A DNA stretch of 64,000 bases from positions 41,103,645 to 41,167,644 of the forward strand of contig NC_055993.1 in NCBI RefSeq assembly GCF_018446385.1, written 5' to 3'. Positions 10,619 through 22,061 of the stretch are shown here, piece by piece; within the stretch, counting starts at the first letter, position 1; each line of letters opens with the position of its first letter. The stretch is from Zingiber officinale. Taxonomy: Eukaryota > Streptophyta > Magnoliopsida > Zingiberales > Zingiberaceae. The notes beneath the pieces are model-generated. The model was given only the letters and a program-made list of their open reading frames with translations. It made no database searches and had not been told where the DNA came from. The position numbers and the translations under genes are program-made.

Positions 10619-12843
10619 TGTAACGACCCGCCTTCTACTGGCTAGGTTGTAAGGCCGGACCGTCACATTATGCTATGCTAAGCTATCTCCATGACCATTA
10701 CTAAGTCTAGATGCGGAAAATTGTACCAATTTGAAACCTTGCTAAGCTAATACAAGTTCTTGGTACTACATGTGCTAAGGGATGCAATCTAAAGTATACA
10801 TGGCCTATCCTACATCCCCTATGGTCAAGAAGCCGAATTACAAGGTCTCTTGGTCGAAACCCAACTTTCCAATCGATCCAGACTGAACTCGATCGATTGC
10901 AAGTTGTTGGATCGATCCATGGATCGATTCAGATCGCTACTGTACTCGGGATAATAACCTGGATCGATCGGCTGATCAATCCAGACTGGCCAATCGATCT
11001 AGCGATCGACTGGATCGATCGACCGATCGATCCCGAACCTTACTGTTCGTGGAACCAGGCTCCCGATCGATCCACTGATCGATTGAGGGCTCCCAATCGA
11101 TCCACTGATCGATTGAGGGCCCCCAATCGATCCACTGATCGATTGGGGTTTCTGATTTCGCAGCAAAACTCTGATTTCAGCACTGTTTCGTGCCAAACTT
11201 ACCTACAAGAGTTCTATATTAGCTGGAAACATACTAATAAGACATAACTAAGATCCTAAACATGATCACTAACAATCTAAGCAGATTTTCTATAATTTCA
11301 TGCACTTAGATAACTAAATAAGCAAAGAGTAACATGATAAGAAACACTAAGTTCTTAAATGTTCTAGTTCTTCCAAGGTCTTTATTCCAGGTTCCTTCCA
11401 CACACATCTTCATCGCATTGACCTCCAACCTCCGCTAATCCATCTTCCCTTTACCTTTATCTGCAGTATAAGGAAAGAAGTATCTGTAAGCTTTACGCTT
11501 AATAAGAAACCATCTACCTCACTAAAACATGCATACGATGCAATTTATGTTTTTAAAAACATGCTATTTGAAATATACGCTGAACAGGTGAGAGCATGGC
11601 ATGGTATCATACAACATGGAAACCAAAAACTAATCATAGAACTATTACATGTATCAATGATGAAAACTAAGCTGAAGCATGAACTGAGCTAAAACTAAAA
11701 CTAAGCTGGAACTGAGTTTAAACTGTATACACAACTGATTTGTGAGTTTTGAAAACTATTTATCATAGATAGATTAAAATACATAATTATGCTGCTGATG
11801 GGCCCGGCAACTGTACGTGCTATGCGCGTATCCCTAACTAGACCCGGGTTTGCAAGTCCCGAATTTAGTAGGGTTTACTAGGTTATCTAAACCTAGGGAC
11901 GACTGTGGGAGCGCAACCCAATGGATATCTAATCCAGTACAGTGCCACTGCTAAAATAAAATACTGGTTATAGCTAAATTCTTCTTATTTTGCTATTTCT
12001 AGGTTATCTGGACCTAGAGCTAGGTTGTCTGAACCTAGAGGCGACTGTAGGAGCCCACCCATTAGACCGTAGTCCCATAAAAGCTATAGCAAGACTAAAT
12101 GTGCTATAAAATGCTTCTACTGCATTTATCTAAACTATTGAAATGCCTATGGTGACATTTTACTGAATTAAGCATTAAAGCAAACACTTGGTGTGCGCTA
12201 ATTCACACCCTATATACTGAAAATTCTGCATATGACTAAACTAATGCATAAAACGTACGAAGAGCTACTTATACTGCAGGTGAGGGGTTTCTTACATCCT
12301 GCGCTAGATTTCCTTATGATCTGATCGCTAGATTTCCGGTGGAGAAGATCCCTTCGTCGATCTCCTAGCGTCTACGTGTTCTTCTCGCGGAGAGGAGCGT
12401 CCTCGTGCCGGAGTTGTCGTCGGAAGGTGCTCTTGGAACCCTTGGGACGGAACCCTAGCCCTTGGGGCTTGGTGCGCCGAGAGAAAGAAGAGGAGAAGGG
12501 GGTGGCGAGTAAGGGTGAGGAGAAGAGGTAGGTCACGATAAAATTAAAACTCCTCCCTTAATTCCCTATTTATATTAAGTGATAAATTCGGCCCAACTCT
12601 AACATAAATATAATTGATTCCCTTTCCTTTCAGCACGGCCCTGCTGGGTTCACTTGGTTTCTAGAGTTCACCTTAAGTCATAGAACCCAATAGGTCTCGG
12701 GTTCAATTCTCGCGTAAGCTATTCTACGATTCTATTTATTTTTGCTACTTCTGCTACTCTAAAAATTCTGTAAAAATATCCTAAAATTCCAAAAAAATCA
12801 TAGAATATTTCTAAAATAATTTTGAGAATTTTCGGGTGTTACA
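10619..12843 (-). repeat. Element B 5' LTR (right copy)
   Basis: The copy is 2225 bp and pairs with 259-2506. It differs mainly in its palindrome array (about 10860-11150), which has three tandem copies of a unit of about 33 bp where the left LTR has one, and which lacks part of the left copy's array. It carries the same tRNA-like block at about 12633-12720. Confidence 0.93.
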
Positions 12844-12848
12844 AAGAT

Positions 12849-13069
12849 AGACGAGGGATTGGTCGACCGAACATTAGGATCAGTCAACCGATCAACGTCG
12901 AGTCAAAGACTGATCCTGAGATTAGTGGATTTGAATCAAGTCTGGCTTGGTTATAAAAGGAGGGTCGACAAGCATCTTCGATACAACATATTCAAAATGA
13001 TCATCTTACGTGCGTGCTACTCCGAAATAACTCAACAATGCTCAGCCGCTGCTCCAACAATCACCGAAC
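12849..13069 (+). repeat. Element A 5' LTR, middle segment with TATA box
   Basis: The segment matches 37440-37665. TATAAAA at 12952-12958 (37544-37550 in the other LTR) is a plausible promoter, sitting just after the GGTCGACCGAAC-type repeats. The segment ends with CGAAC, the duplicated target of solo LTR D. Confidence 0.85.
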
Positions 13070-15456
13070 TGTTAGAGTGTATACTAAAAGCCTAGCTTTT
13101 GTAAACATTTATTTTGAAATAAAGAATCACATTGGTAAAAAATGTCTACATTTATGCTAAGTGTAGTTGTTCAATTAATTTATATTGTAGATAACATGTT
13201 GTGTGGTGTTACACACAGAAGATCATGTTATCGGTTCTTTATAAATTATAAACAGTAGCTTACGACTAAAATGGAAGGGAGCAAACCATTGGAATAGTCG
13301 TAGTGAAATTTGGTATTAGTTTATCTTAACTATAAAATTACACTAGTACACTCTGAGTGTATTGAGCAAGACCATTTAAGGTAAGTTCTTTTTATGTTGA
13401 CTTAATAAAAGAACAAGACCTTAGTTATTATGGAAGTGTGTGCTCTTAATCCTAATATAATAACAAGCACATATATTTAGTATTTATTTCTTTGACTTAT
13501 CAAAGGGTGAGATTTAGCTCGATAAATCAATAGGCCCGATAAGTTGGGAAATGATATTACTTATAGTGTGTGTTGTTAATTATAGAAGGAAACTGTGTCC
13601 TAGTAATCTAGGTTGATAATTTCCCCAAGAGGAGCTCATAAGGATTGTCATGTTAAACCCTACAGGTGGACTTAGTCCGACACAACGATAAGGTTGAGTG
13701 GTACTACTCTTGGACTAAGACATTAATTAAAATGAGTTGTCAGTAACTCAATTAATTAGTGGGCATCCGATATCTTAAACACAGGGAGATTAACACACTC
13801 ATGATAAGAAGGAGCCCATAATGTAATTTGGGACTGGTGCGATAGTGCAATAATAGCTCTCTAGTGGAATGAGTTATTATTAATGAACTTGAGTTGTGTG
13901 TTCGGGGCGAACACGGGATACTCGAGCTCATTGGGAGGTCAAAATCAATTTCTCCTCTAGGTCCCTGTCATAGCTTCATTAATGCCTCATATCCACCCAT
14001 GAAAAGCCCATCTTGGTGTCCAAGAGGGGGCAGACCCAAGGCTTGGTGACCAAGCCAAGGGCCGACCACTATCTTCTCTTAAGGGGCCGACCATAAGTTT
14101 TGCAAAGGGGGCCGACCACATAATTCAAATTATGAGGGGTGTTTTGAATTTTTAAAATATTCTCTTTGTAGATATCTATAAGTTTTAAAAGAGAGATTTT
14201 AAATTATAAAACTTTCCTTATTTGAATTAGGCCATATGGTTTAAAAGAAAGTTTAAAAGTTTTAAAACTTTCCTTTTTTAACCATCCTCATGGTTTTTAA
14301 AAAAGGTAGTTTTAAATTTGAAACTTTCTTTTTTTGTAACCATGTTAAAAAAGGAAATTTTAAATGAGAAGTTTTAAATTTTAAAACTTGTTTTAAAATA
14401 AAGAAAATTTTCCTTTTTTAAACATCCACATTAGGAGATTGAAAGAGAGCTTGTAAAATTTTATAAGAGCTTTCCTTCTTTGCTTATAAAATTTTTATTT
14501 CCTTCCTCTTAGGGCCGGCCACCCTTGCTTGGTGCCCAAGCAAGGGGCCGGCCAATCAATTGAATCAATCAAAGAGGAGAAAAAGGAATTAAAAAGGAGG
14601 AAAGGAAAAACAAGAGGAAGATTTTAATTTTTGTAAAAATCTTTCCTTGTATGCCTTGGGCAAGTATTATAAAAGAAGGGGAGGAGAGGCCTCATGATAA
14701 ATCAATTCTTATTCTCTTGCTTGTGCTCCCTCTTGTGGCGGGCCCTCTCCTCTTTCCTTTCCCCTTGCTCTCTTTTATTTCTTTGTGGTGGTGGTGACCG
14801 GATTTTAGAGAAGGAGGAAGAATCTTTTGGGTGGTGTTCATCTTGGAGGTTCGTCGCCCACACGACGTCCAAGAGGAGGCGAGGAATACGACAGAATATC
14901 TCGAGGTTATTAGCATACAAAGAAAAGGTATAACTAGTAATTATTTTCCGCATCATGCTAGTTTTTTCTTTGTATGAATTCCAAACATAAGAGGCATATG
15001 ATTCTAGAGTTTCGAATTTGTAATTCGAGTTTGTGTTTTTTTTTTATTTTTCGAATTTGTGATTCGATTGTTCTTTTTGGTTAAATCTAGAGTTATATAA
15101 GGAAATTAAATATTAGCTTTCCTTAAAATGCTTTATCTAGGCGGTGATGGATGATCCCATACCCAAGAAGGACTAGTGCCTCGCCATGCAGTCCTAGAAG
15201 TCAATTTTGGAAATTAATATTTAATTGAATTTATAACATAGGTGGATTTGGATCAATAATGTTAAGCATCGTTTGCGATCCAAATCTAAACCATTAAGAA
15301 CAGATAAGTTAAATTTTGAATCAATAATGTTAAGTTCCGTTTGTGATTCATAATTTAATTTCTAAAGAACACAATAGGTTGTTTAGGAAAGGTTTGATAC
15401 TTGTACAAAATTTTTGTACAGTGGAGCCGGTACGATCTTCCTAGGACCATCCAACA
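13070..15456 (+). mobile_element. Solo LTR D (same family as element G) in the 5' LTR of A
   Basis: The block is 2387 bp, TGTTAGAGTG to CCATCCAACA, with the perfect target duplication CGAAC (13065-13069 and 15457-15461). Taking it out recreates the intact sequence seen at 37640-37680. It is related along its length to the minus-strand LTRs of element G. It contains GGCCGGCC-flanked palindromes (about 14512-14553), further ones at 14010-14065, and a TATA box at 14668-14674. No internal element sequence remains, as expected after recombination between two LTRs. ORFs at 14692-14956 are not conserved in G. Confidence 0.92.
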
Positions 15457-15461
15457 CGAAC

Positions 15462-15739
15462 AACTGCTAATCATTTATTGTTAGTATACCTTGTCTTTTC
15501 AATACTTGTACTTGCATATTTGTAAAGAATTTATGAATTGATAGTGGATTTCCCAACATAAGTAATCAACGATTGCGGGTCTTAGAGTAGGAGTCGTCAC
15601 AAGATCCGAACTAAGTAAAACCAAAGGTGTTAGTTTTATTTTCTCTCTTTATTCTGCTGCGTTATTTTGTGATTTCCCAAATGAGTGAAAAAGCCATGAG
15701 TGTTATTCACCCCCTCCTCTAGTATGTATTGATCCTACA
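15462..15739 (+). repeat. Element A 5' LTR, last segment
   Basis: It resumes the LTR after solo LTR D, matches 37665-37936, and ends GATCCTACA just before the primer site. Confidence 0.88.
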
Positions 15740-15741
15740 AT

Positions 15742-15753
15742 TGGTATCAAAGC
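15742..15753 (+). other. Element A primer binding site
   Basis: TGGTATCAAAGC differs by one base from the initiator Met tRNA complement TGGTATCAGAGC and lies two bases after the LTR end. Confidence 0.85.
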
Positions 15754-16102
15754 TAGGCCACTCTGAACTGGTGAAACCACCAATCGAGCAGGGGGTCTTT
15801 TTTTGAAAAAGTAAATTATATATCATGTTTGTTTAAAACCACCAATCGAGCTACGCCTTTCGTTTTCCCTCCAAATTTCTTTTTTCAAAAAATTCACTTT
15901 CATTTTTTCATCATTAGTCAAAAGTTATGAAATAGTGCATTTTACAAAATTTTATCATAATATTTTTATTATTATTTTAGTATTTTCTTCAAAATTCATG
16001 TAATATTACTGGAGTAATTTATTTATCTCTCGCATTATTAATCTGAGACTAAATCTTGGAACAAGTTTCATTATTTTTTTATGTGCAAGATTTATTTCTT
16101 AA

Positions 16103-17554
16103 ATGACCCACCAAGAAGGGTATAGCATTGTATGCCCTCCACTATTCTCCGACGAAGACTTCTGCTACTAGAAGGGTCGAATGGAGTACCGCCTCCAGAT
16201 GCAAGTTGAGATGTGGATGATCATCCAGACCAGCCTGGTACTTCCACTCGACGACACTTGAAAACAAGTATCATGCGAGAACTAGGACACAAATTTGATG
16301 AAAAAGATTGAAGCCAATGCCAAGACAACATATACTCTACAATGCAACCTGACAAAAGAAGAGCTAAGCAGAGTTGGTCCATTTTTAAGTGCAAAGAAGC
16401 TGTGGAAAAAGTTGATCGAGCTACATGAAGGAACTTTCGGCACCAAGGTAAGTAAGTGTAATTTAATTCTAAATAAATTGTATAATATAAAAATATAAGA
16501 AGGTGAATCAACGAGTCAACTACATGCACGCATCCAATACCTTCTCAACGGTCTCCACACAATTGGTTAAAAGGTGAAAAATCACGACGTCATCAGGTAT
16601 GCACTCAATGCCTTTTCAAGGAATACTTTGTAGGCATCCATAATAGATGCTTACAAAGTTTCTAAGGATATGTCTAAGATTAGATTAGATGAATTATTTA
16701 CAAAATTTGAATTGTATAAATAGACTAATGCACTGCCAGTTGAGAAAGAAATTACTTTGGTTGCAGGTACAAATAAAATGAAGGAACCAAAATCCAAGCA
16801 TCGGACAAAACCCAAGCATGAAGATGAATCAGTGTCAGAAGATGACGATGAGATCACCACTTAGCTCATCAATCTTGTACAAAAATTGTGTAATAAAAAG
16901 AAGGGCTTCACAAAACATGAGATCAAAATGATGATCCAGGCAATGACTACGCAACCAAGTCCAAACTCAAAAATAAAGTTTGAAGTCACTTGTTATGGTT
17001 GCAACAAAAAGGGACAAATTAAGGAAAACTGTCCAAATTAGAAGGAAGCAAGGAAGCAACGGAAAAAGGAGCTACAAGTAACATGGGACGAATCATCATC
17101 GAAAGACTCTGACGAAGACCGCGAACAAACTAGCTTCCTCACACTACCAGCCCAAGAGCAAGTTGTCGAATCTGAGTCCGAGATAGAATAAGAAGTCGAG
17201 TCCGAGCGAAGCCATGGATCCGTATCCGGTTCAGGAGGTTCTTAAATCAATGCAAGTATCTCTCTAATTAGATTACATAACTTGATTTCTTACTTGTCAA
17301 GAAAGTTAGTTAAGTCCAATCTCCGGGTCAAGTCACTCCAAAAGGAGGTAACAACCCTTAAGGAAGTGACTAACCCAAGCTCCTTGACTGAATTAGTTCA
17401 GACTGAAACTTCAACTCAAGTCCAAGAGCTTGAGAAATAAAATTTCAGCCTGAAAAGTCAAGTCAAGGAACTGAAGAATACATTGGAACAGTTCACCTTG
17501 GGTTCTAAGAATCTTGATTTAATTCTTAGAAAACAAAGAGTTGTATACAATTGA
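16103..17554 (+). pseudogene. Element A gag (copia, SIRE-like) with zinc knuckle and coiled coil
   Basis: One reading frame can be followed from ATG at 16103 to a stop at 17552, with about eight in-frame stops. The start has the copia gag signature of a P-x-F-x-x-x-x-F-x-Y stretch and MEYRLQMQ. The UBN2-like region includes LSAKKLWKKLIELHEG (about 16386-16435). A zinc knuckle CYGCNKKGQIKENCP is at 16991. An acidic stretch and a heptad-rich tail (17260-17540) follow. This layout, with a long coiled-coil C terminus, is typical of SIRE/Maximus gag. After the stop, WVPKSNL-like words near 17640 recall the region just before protease in that lineage, but no protease follows. Confidence 0.85.
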
Positions 17555-19645
17555 TCCTAAATTGGATACAAGGCTAACTGTAAATTTAGATCTTATTTAT
17601 CACTTGTTAACTGAACAAATAGAAAAATAGTCCAAGCATGGGTCCCCAAGTCTAACTTGATTAATCAAGTTGGACTTGGTCAATATTGGATCCCCAAGGG
17701 TTAAATCCATTACCTTGATAGACCTTATCAAGGATATGATCTAGGAGAAGCCAATAGAAAGACCATATTCATTAGATAAATTTGTGTGATGTTTGCGTTA
17801 CTACTTTTATTGTTCATGTCTAGTTTAGGATAGATAAGAACTTAGGCTTAATCCACACTTGACTCGTTAGACCTAGGATTTTAAGAAAGAAAGTTAAATA
17901 TTCAATTTCTTTAAAAATGTTTGTCTAGAAGTGGTTGACGATCCAATACCCAAGAAGGCCTAGTGCTTCGCCACAGTTTGGAAGCCAATTATTGAAATGA
18001 ATATTTAATTGACTAATTGTTAAATCTTAGCCTAATTTAAATGTGAATCAATCCTTAAACTTCAATTTAAACTGAAAATAAAATTAACCATCTCACAAAA
18101 CTATTAAGATTCCCTGATTGAAAATCTAGAAAAGGGTGAGATGGAATTAGGTTTAAAACAAAAAGTAGTTAACCAAATCTAAATTAATTAAAATCAATTT
18201 AATTAAGTTAAGTTAACTAAAATTCAACTAAAATTAATTCAATTTAATTAATCTAAGTCACTATAATTAATTTCAAATTTATAATTAATTTTAAAAATCC
18301 TAATTAATTTTAATTTATAATTAATTTTAAAAATCCTAATTAATTTTAAAATATAATTAATTTTTAAAATCTTAATTATTTTTAAAATCTTAATTATTTT
18401 AAAATCTTAACTTATTATTTTCAAATCTTAATTATTTTCAAATATTAATTAATCTTCAAAATTTTAAATGTTCAAATCTAATCTTTCAAAATTTAAAAGT
18501 TAAATATTTTTTAAAATTTTCAAACTTAAATCAACATCAAAATTAACCAAACTCCATCTCACACAAACATATAAGTTGAACATGCTTGATAACATAGAAT
18601 GAGTGAAATGGAAAATTAGGAAAATAAATAGTTACTTTTTTAACTTTGAACTCTCATGCTTGGATTCTAAGACCCTAAAACTTAAAGCATTTATTTTTTT
18701 GGCGTTAATTAAGGGGGAGTCAAAGGAAGTTTAAGGCGTTGCTTTCAAGATTTCAAAATTAATTTTGCAGATCTTTAAAAAGTTTAGTGTTATTTTTGGT
18801 TTAACTATTTTTGAAAATAAAATTTAACTCTTTTTTAAAAGATAATTTTTCAAAAAGGACGTTCAAATCTAGTTATTAAAAAATTATTTTTAACTAAGTT
18901 TTTATTTACTTAACTGAGTTTTTCAAAAAGCTAAGTCATTTTTAAAACTTAAATTTAGCTAAGTTTTTTTTTTTGAAAAAAGATAAGTCATTTTCAAAAC
19001 TTAAATTTAGCTAAGTTCTTTTTGAAAAAACTAAGTTATTTTCAAAACTTAAATTTAGACAAGTTTTTGGAAAAATCTAAGACATTTTCAAAGCTTAAGA
19101 TTAGCTAAGTTTTTATAACGGCTAAGTCATTTCCAAAACTAAGTACTTCACTAAGTTTTTAAAAGATTTTTAAAGCTAAGTACTTAACTATATATTTTTT
19201 AAAATCTTTTTAAAACTAAGTACTTAACTAAGTTTTTGCTAAAAACTTTTCAAAAGCTAAGTATTGAACTAAGGTTTTTTTCAAAGAAAATCCTTTTCAA
19301 AGCTAGGTATGTAGTTATTTTGTTTAAAAGGTAAATGCTTTTTAGGCCAAGTAAGTGCTACCCTTCAGGGAGATTTTAAAAGATTAAAAACTCACCTTTC
19401 AAATTTAAAGATACTTTTTCTCTCTCTTAGTACTCTTTTTTGACATATGACAAATGGAGAGAGAAAAGTTAAAGTTAAGAATTAAACATAAAACAGAAGC
19501 ATAAGAGAGAGTTTTTTTTTAATATGTCAAAATTGCTGTATTTTACTTATGCTTATGCTTAAATTCCTTTTCATTATATTACAGTAAATATTATTATGTT
19601 TTACTTAACTTTGAACTAGGTTGCCGTAATCAAAAAGGGGGAGAT
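17555..19645 (+). other. Element A non-coding interior and polypurine tract
   Basis: No ORF or domain is seen after gag. 17890-18060 resembles part of the LTR of elements D and G. 18140-18540 is built of AATTAATTTT-type words. 18890-19300 is a degenerate tandem array based on CTAAGTTTTT and AAACTTAAATTTAG. The region closes with the purine tract AAAAAGGGGGAGAT at 19632-19645. Such long filler is typical of non-autonomous elements. Confidence 0.75.
18890..19300. repeat. AT-rich degenerate tandem repeat in element A
   Basis: Units of about 50-60 bp alternate CTAAGTCATTTTCAAAAC and TTAAATTTAGCTAAGTTT words, at least six times, with drift. It is non-coding in all frames. Confidence 0.7.
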
Positions 19646-20203
19646 TGTTGGTGCAGGGAGCACCAAACGATCGAACCTAAGTTTTGATTATGACAAAGGG
19701 TCCAAAGTTAAGGTTACTTATTATCTAACAAGTGTGATTGAGCTTGCAGAAAAGTCCTAAGTGCTCTTAGGCAAAACTACTAGTGGATTCTAGGCAGGTG
19801 GAAAATCCTAGGGGGAGATAACCTTATGCCCTAGGGGTGGTAACCCTAGATTATGGAAAATCCTAGGGGGAGGTAACCTTAGGTCCTAGGGGGTGGTAAC
19901 CCTAGGTTATGGAAAACCCTAGGAGGAGGTAATCCTAGTTCCTAGGGAGTGGTAACTCTAGGTCATCGAAGTCTTGGCGAGTCGAGTACTTTGAGCGAAA
20001 TCCTAGAGTCGGGGAGTCTAGGTGAAAATCTTGATGGTCGTGGACCAGGTGAAAGTCTGGACTGGTCGTAGAGTAGATGTCCAACATGAAGACCTGAAGT
20101 CTCGAGCGCTGAGAAAAAGTTCAATTAGTCTGGAGGACCGGTCTGACAAAAGGTAACTCTCCTGAGAAGAGTAGGTGAGGATGTGTTCCCTGAAGAGGGA
20201 ACA
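19646..20203 (+). repeat. Element A 3' LTR, first segment
   Basis: It begins TGTTGGTGCAGG after the purine tract. At about 19800-19965 it has three tandem copies of a unit near 60 bp built on CCTAGGGGGAGGTAACC. It ends with GAACA (20199-20203), the likely target of element E, and resumes at 37000. Confidence 0.85.
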
Positions 20204-21749
20204 TGATGTGCGTAGATATTATGATCATTTATGCATGTTTTAACGCACATTCACTTGCTTTATTTGTATATATTCTTTGCACGATCATCTCTCTTATCGT
20301 TTATTCAATATTTATTACTCTTTTATCGGAGATCTGCTCTTTGTTTGGTTTTATATTGGCAGGGACAACTTCTGGAGAAAAAATGTCGATTGTCGATGCA
20401 CCGGAGCAAAGCAGAGCACGGCCGTGCAACCCTGCACAACCGTGTGCCCATTCCAGATAGAGATCAGAGCACGACCGTGCAACCCTGCATGGTCGTGTGG
20501 CCATTCCCTGAGAGAAAGCAGAGCACGGGTGTGCAACCTTGCACGACCGTGCCTCACAACCAGTAGCCAAGATCCACACGACCGTGTGAACCTCACACAA
20601 CCGTGAAGTGCAGCCCGAGCCAAAGCAAGACATGACCGAGCCACTTAGCCCGAAGAGAAGAAGAGCTTGGTTGTCCGAATCTCGCACAGCCGTGGCACAT
20701 GCTGTGCGCTGCCCATGTTGTGCGCCGCCCATGCCCTAGCCTATATAAAGGCTTTTAACTCTTCTCCTTGAGGGGGGGAGGCGAATCGTTAGAGGAGATT
20801 TACCTTGGTGTCATTCCACGCTATCCCAGACCTCTGTTCAATGATTTGAGATCACCTTCATCACCGTATCAACTCTAGAAGCAAAGGATTGGATCCGAAG
20901 ATTATTCGACATTATTGGATAAGCATCTCTTCTTTTTCTCTCTTCTCGTTTGAGGATTGTATGCTTACTTATATTATGTCTTTGGGTTTTTCTCCTGCGT
21001 CTATGGAGTAGATCCTTTATTCTAGGATCAGGGAGTAGTTGTGGATAGTGTTTGATGTAAGACTCATGTTTATGCCTTTACTCATTGGATGATTTCGCTT
21101 GCCTTATTTCTATTTGATATGCATGAGACTTGTTGCTGAGATTACCTTGTCATATTAGTTGATTGTGTAGGAATTGCTAATTTCGTAAAGAGAGGATCTT
21201 AGATCATATACCCGAGGGGCCCTGGTGACAAGGGTAACTCGTTCACGGATATCTAGGATACTCCCTTGAAAGGAGAGGCAACTTCTCCACAAGGAAGTAA
21301 GAGACCAAACCAAACCCCTATGTCTATCCCTAATGATACCGATTAGATTTGTATTCTTGTGATCTACCAAGGCGCCCTAGTGACAGGGGTTAACTGTAAC
21401 AGGATTTCACAAGGATCTTCTCTGTTTAGTGCTTAAGGATAGTAGCTTTAACTTTCGGCGAATGCATGTTGATTGACAATGAGGAAAAGATAGAACATGA
21501 TACATCAGATTCCACCATAACGAAACCGAACTCCTAGAACTCTTCCCAAGCCAATTTAACCTTTCTCTCTTTTGTTAGTTCTCACATCTACTTCCCCATT
21601 TCCTTTCTTCCTAAGAAATAGTTAACTTACAACCAACGGAAATTCAGCTAATTCTACGTGAACAATCGCTAGTGCTTATAACCAGTCCTCGTGGGATCGA
21701 TAATCTTTTATTACTGATGACGTATCCATGCACTTACAGAAGCGTAACA
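20204..21749 (+). repeat. Element E 5' LTR
   Basis: The LTR is 1546 bp. At 20400-20730 it has pairs of palindromes of the type CACGACCGTG in several variants, followed by a TATA box TATATAAA at 20743-20750. It pairs with 35445-36994. ORFs across 20203-20732 arise from this repeat. Confidence 0.92.
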
Positions 21750-21754
21750 AGTTT

Positions 21755-21772
21755 TTGGCGTCGTTGCTGGAG
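21755..21772 (+). other. Element E primer binding site (Asp tRNA type)
   Basis: TTGGCGTCGTTGCTGG resembles the TTGGCGCCGTTGCCGG site, complementary to Asp tRNA, that is used by Athila/Tat elements. The differences are C-to-T changes, as expected from decay of methylated cytosines. Confidence 0.8.
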
Positions 21773-22061
21773 ACTGTCTATAACATTAGTGAAAATCATA
21801 TTGGATTAGACTATACTAGACTTTGTTTTTCTTTATTTCACTTTACTTTCCGCATTTTTATTAAAATGCAAAAAAATAACATAAAAAGGAGAAAAATATA
21901 TTTTAACTCTTTACTTACACTTGGATTATTCAATATCTTGTTCATGCATGCGAAGAGCTAATCTTTCAAGAGAACTTCTGTCGTTCGATCCAGAAATTGA
22001 TAGAACTTTCCTGAGGAGAAGAAACTTGCAGAAACTCCAAGCAGAATAAGAAACTTCTGAA

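Larger units (their letters stand above)
259..12843 (-). mobile_element. Element B: Ty3 chromovirus, Tekay/Del type, nearly complete
   Basis: Two LTRs of about 2.24 kb (259-2506 and 10619-12843), both TGTAACGACC to GTTACA, flank a minus-strand gag-pol. The target duplication is AAGAC (254-258) against AAGAT (12844-12848), one transition. The right LTR is followed on the minus strand by a primer site identical to the first 12 bases complementary to initiator Met tRNA, and the left LTR is preceded by a purine tract. Domain order along the minus strand is gag, zinc knuckle, protease, reverse transcriptase, RNase H, integrase, chromodomain, which is diagnostic of chromoviruses. Gag is split by solo LTR H. 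Several stop codons and frameshifts make it inactive. Removing it restores element A's LTR. Confidence 0.93.

Noticed and set aside
20203..20732. Overlapping ORFs of 85-143 codons on both strands (also 35387-36002 and 24535-24998)
   Set aside because: They are produced by the CACGACCGTG arrays in the LTR and interior of E, with no recognisable domain.
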